Assembly: GCF_946479415.1 (NCBI RefSeq)
Contig: NZ_CAMLFY010000069.1
Coordinates: 1-23,686, forward strand
Length of the DNA stretch: 23,686 bases
Direction: 5' to 3'
Source of the DNA: an uncultured Shinella sp.
Lineage (GTDB): Bacteria > Pseudomonadota > Alphaproteobacteria > Rhizobiales > Rhizobiaceae
Shown here: in pieces, positions 23,220 to 23,686 of the stretch
How positions within the stretch are numbered: the first letter of the stretch is position 1
Layout of the letters: every line of letters starts with the position of its first letter
The notes under the pieces: model-generated
The model's input: the letters and a program-made list of their open reading frames with translations, nothing else
Told to the model about the DNA's origin: nothing
The model's database searches: none
Translations under genes and position numbers: made by a program

Positions 23220-23686
23220 TTAACGCTTGGAGAACTGGAACGAACGACGGGCCTTGGCCTTGCCGTACTTCTTGCGTTCGACGACGCGCGAGTCGCGGGT
23301 CAGGAAGCCGCCCTTCTTCAGGACCGAGCGCAGGCCCGGTTCGAAGTAGGTCAGTGCCTTGGAGATGCCGTGACGAACAGCACCGGCCTGGCCGGAAAGG
23401 CCGCCGCCGGCAACGGTCGCGTCGATGTCGAACTGGCCGTCACGGGCAGCTGCGACGATCGGCTGCTGCAGGATCATCTGCAGGACCGGACGTGCGAAGT
23501 AGGCTTCGTACGACTTGCCGTTGATGGTGATCTTGCCGGAGCCCGGCTTGACCCACACGCGGGCGACAGCGTCCTTGCGCTTGCCGGTGGCGTAGGCGCG
23601 GCCCTGGGCGTCAACCTTCTTGACGTGAACCGGGGCGGAAGCGACCGGAGCTGCAGCGGCGACGCCGAGGTCCTTGAGCGAGGAGA
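23220..23686 (-). CDS. rpsI: 30S ribosomal protein S9 (5' end just outside window)
   Basis: Ribosomal protein S9/uS9 of the small subunit. The visible part is about 155 residues, reading from [15 protein letters not shown] through the core [20 protein letters not shown], then [20 protein letters not shown] and [20 protein letters not shown], to the invariant end [15 protein letters not shown]. Compared with rhizobial S9, only a few N-terminal residues (about MADL) should be missing beyond the window edge. The Ala- and Pro-rich N-terminal extension is typical of rhizobia. In bacteria rpsI normally follows rplM, which should lie just outside the window. A strong terminator follows the stop codon. 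Confidence 0.97.
   Translation of the reverse strand, partial: SSLKDLGVAAAAPVASAPVHVKKVDAQGRAYATGKRKDAVARVWVKPGSGKITINGKSYEAYFARPVLQMILQQPIVAAARDGQFDIDATVAGGGLSGQAGAVRHGISKALTYFEPGLRSVLKKGGFLTRDSRVVERKKYGKAKARRSFQFSKR

Overview
The window looks like an alphaproteobacterial chromosome segment of the order Rhizobiales, most likely family Rhizobiaceae. The evidence is the GC-rich sequence, the gene order hppA / bamE / CBP3-family chaperone / yceD / plsX / fabH / ihfA / merR on one side and DUF2842 / ctaA / argC / speB / rpsI on the other, the Porin_2-type porin, and the K+-independent form of the H+-pyrophosphatase. From memory, this order matches the Sinorhizobium meliloti chromosome around plsX-fabH-himA and ctaA-argC-speB-rpsI. 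I could not run a search to confirm it, or name the genus.

Left block (1-6480), housekeeping. The C-terminal two thirds of hppA converges on the BamE lipoprotein gene across a shared bidirectional terminator. Diverging from bamE is a rightward series: cytochrome bc1 assembly chaperone, YceD/DUF177, plsX, fabH, ihfA and a MerR-type regulator. The bamE/chaperone divergent region holds a long near-perfect inverted repeat.

Middle accessory block (6481-9060). It holds two small proteins of unknown function that converge and overlap, a long AT-rich leader with direct repeats and a strong hairpin, a major outer-membrane porin with a textbook terminator, a GlsB/YeaQ small membrane protein, and a tRNA-Pro(GGG) gene with encoded CCA.

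Surface polysaccharide block (9071-18583). Five leftward genes form a tightly packed operon: a short OPX lipoprotein, a GT4 glycosyltransferase, a WcaJ-type polyprenyl-phosphate glycosylphosphotransferase, a Wzy/O-antigen-ligase-like membrane protein and a second GT4. A Wzc/GumC-like co-polymerase diverges from it, and a CelD/BcsL-type GNAT protein converges on the co-polymerase. The set resembles the rhizobial unipolar/adhesion polysaccharide loci (Agrobacterium upp, Sinorhizobium uxs). It could initiate, extend, polymerise and export a glycan, but no Wzx flippase is present here. The most interesting protein feature is the co-polymerase's cytoplasmic domain, which keeps a tyrosine-kinase-like architecture but has lost the Walker A lysine, the Walker B aspartate and the tyrosine tail. 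The OPX protein is also unusually short.

Right block (18748-23686), housekeeping. DUF2842 and heme A synthase (ctaA) diverge. ctaA converges on a leftward series containing an APH(6)-family kinase translationally coupled to argC, then an agmatinase-family ureohydrolase and nearly complete rpsI with its terminator. I found no insertion sequences, CRISPR arrays, prophage genes or broken genes. No single new system is proven. The best leads are the degenerate kinase domain with short OPX and no flippase, and several undescribed dyad-symmetric sites in the promoters of bamE/CBP3, merR, the porin, the polysaccharide operon and ctaA.
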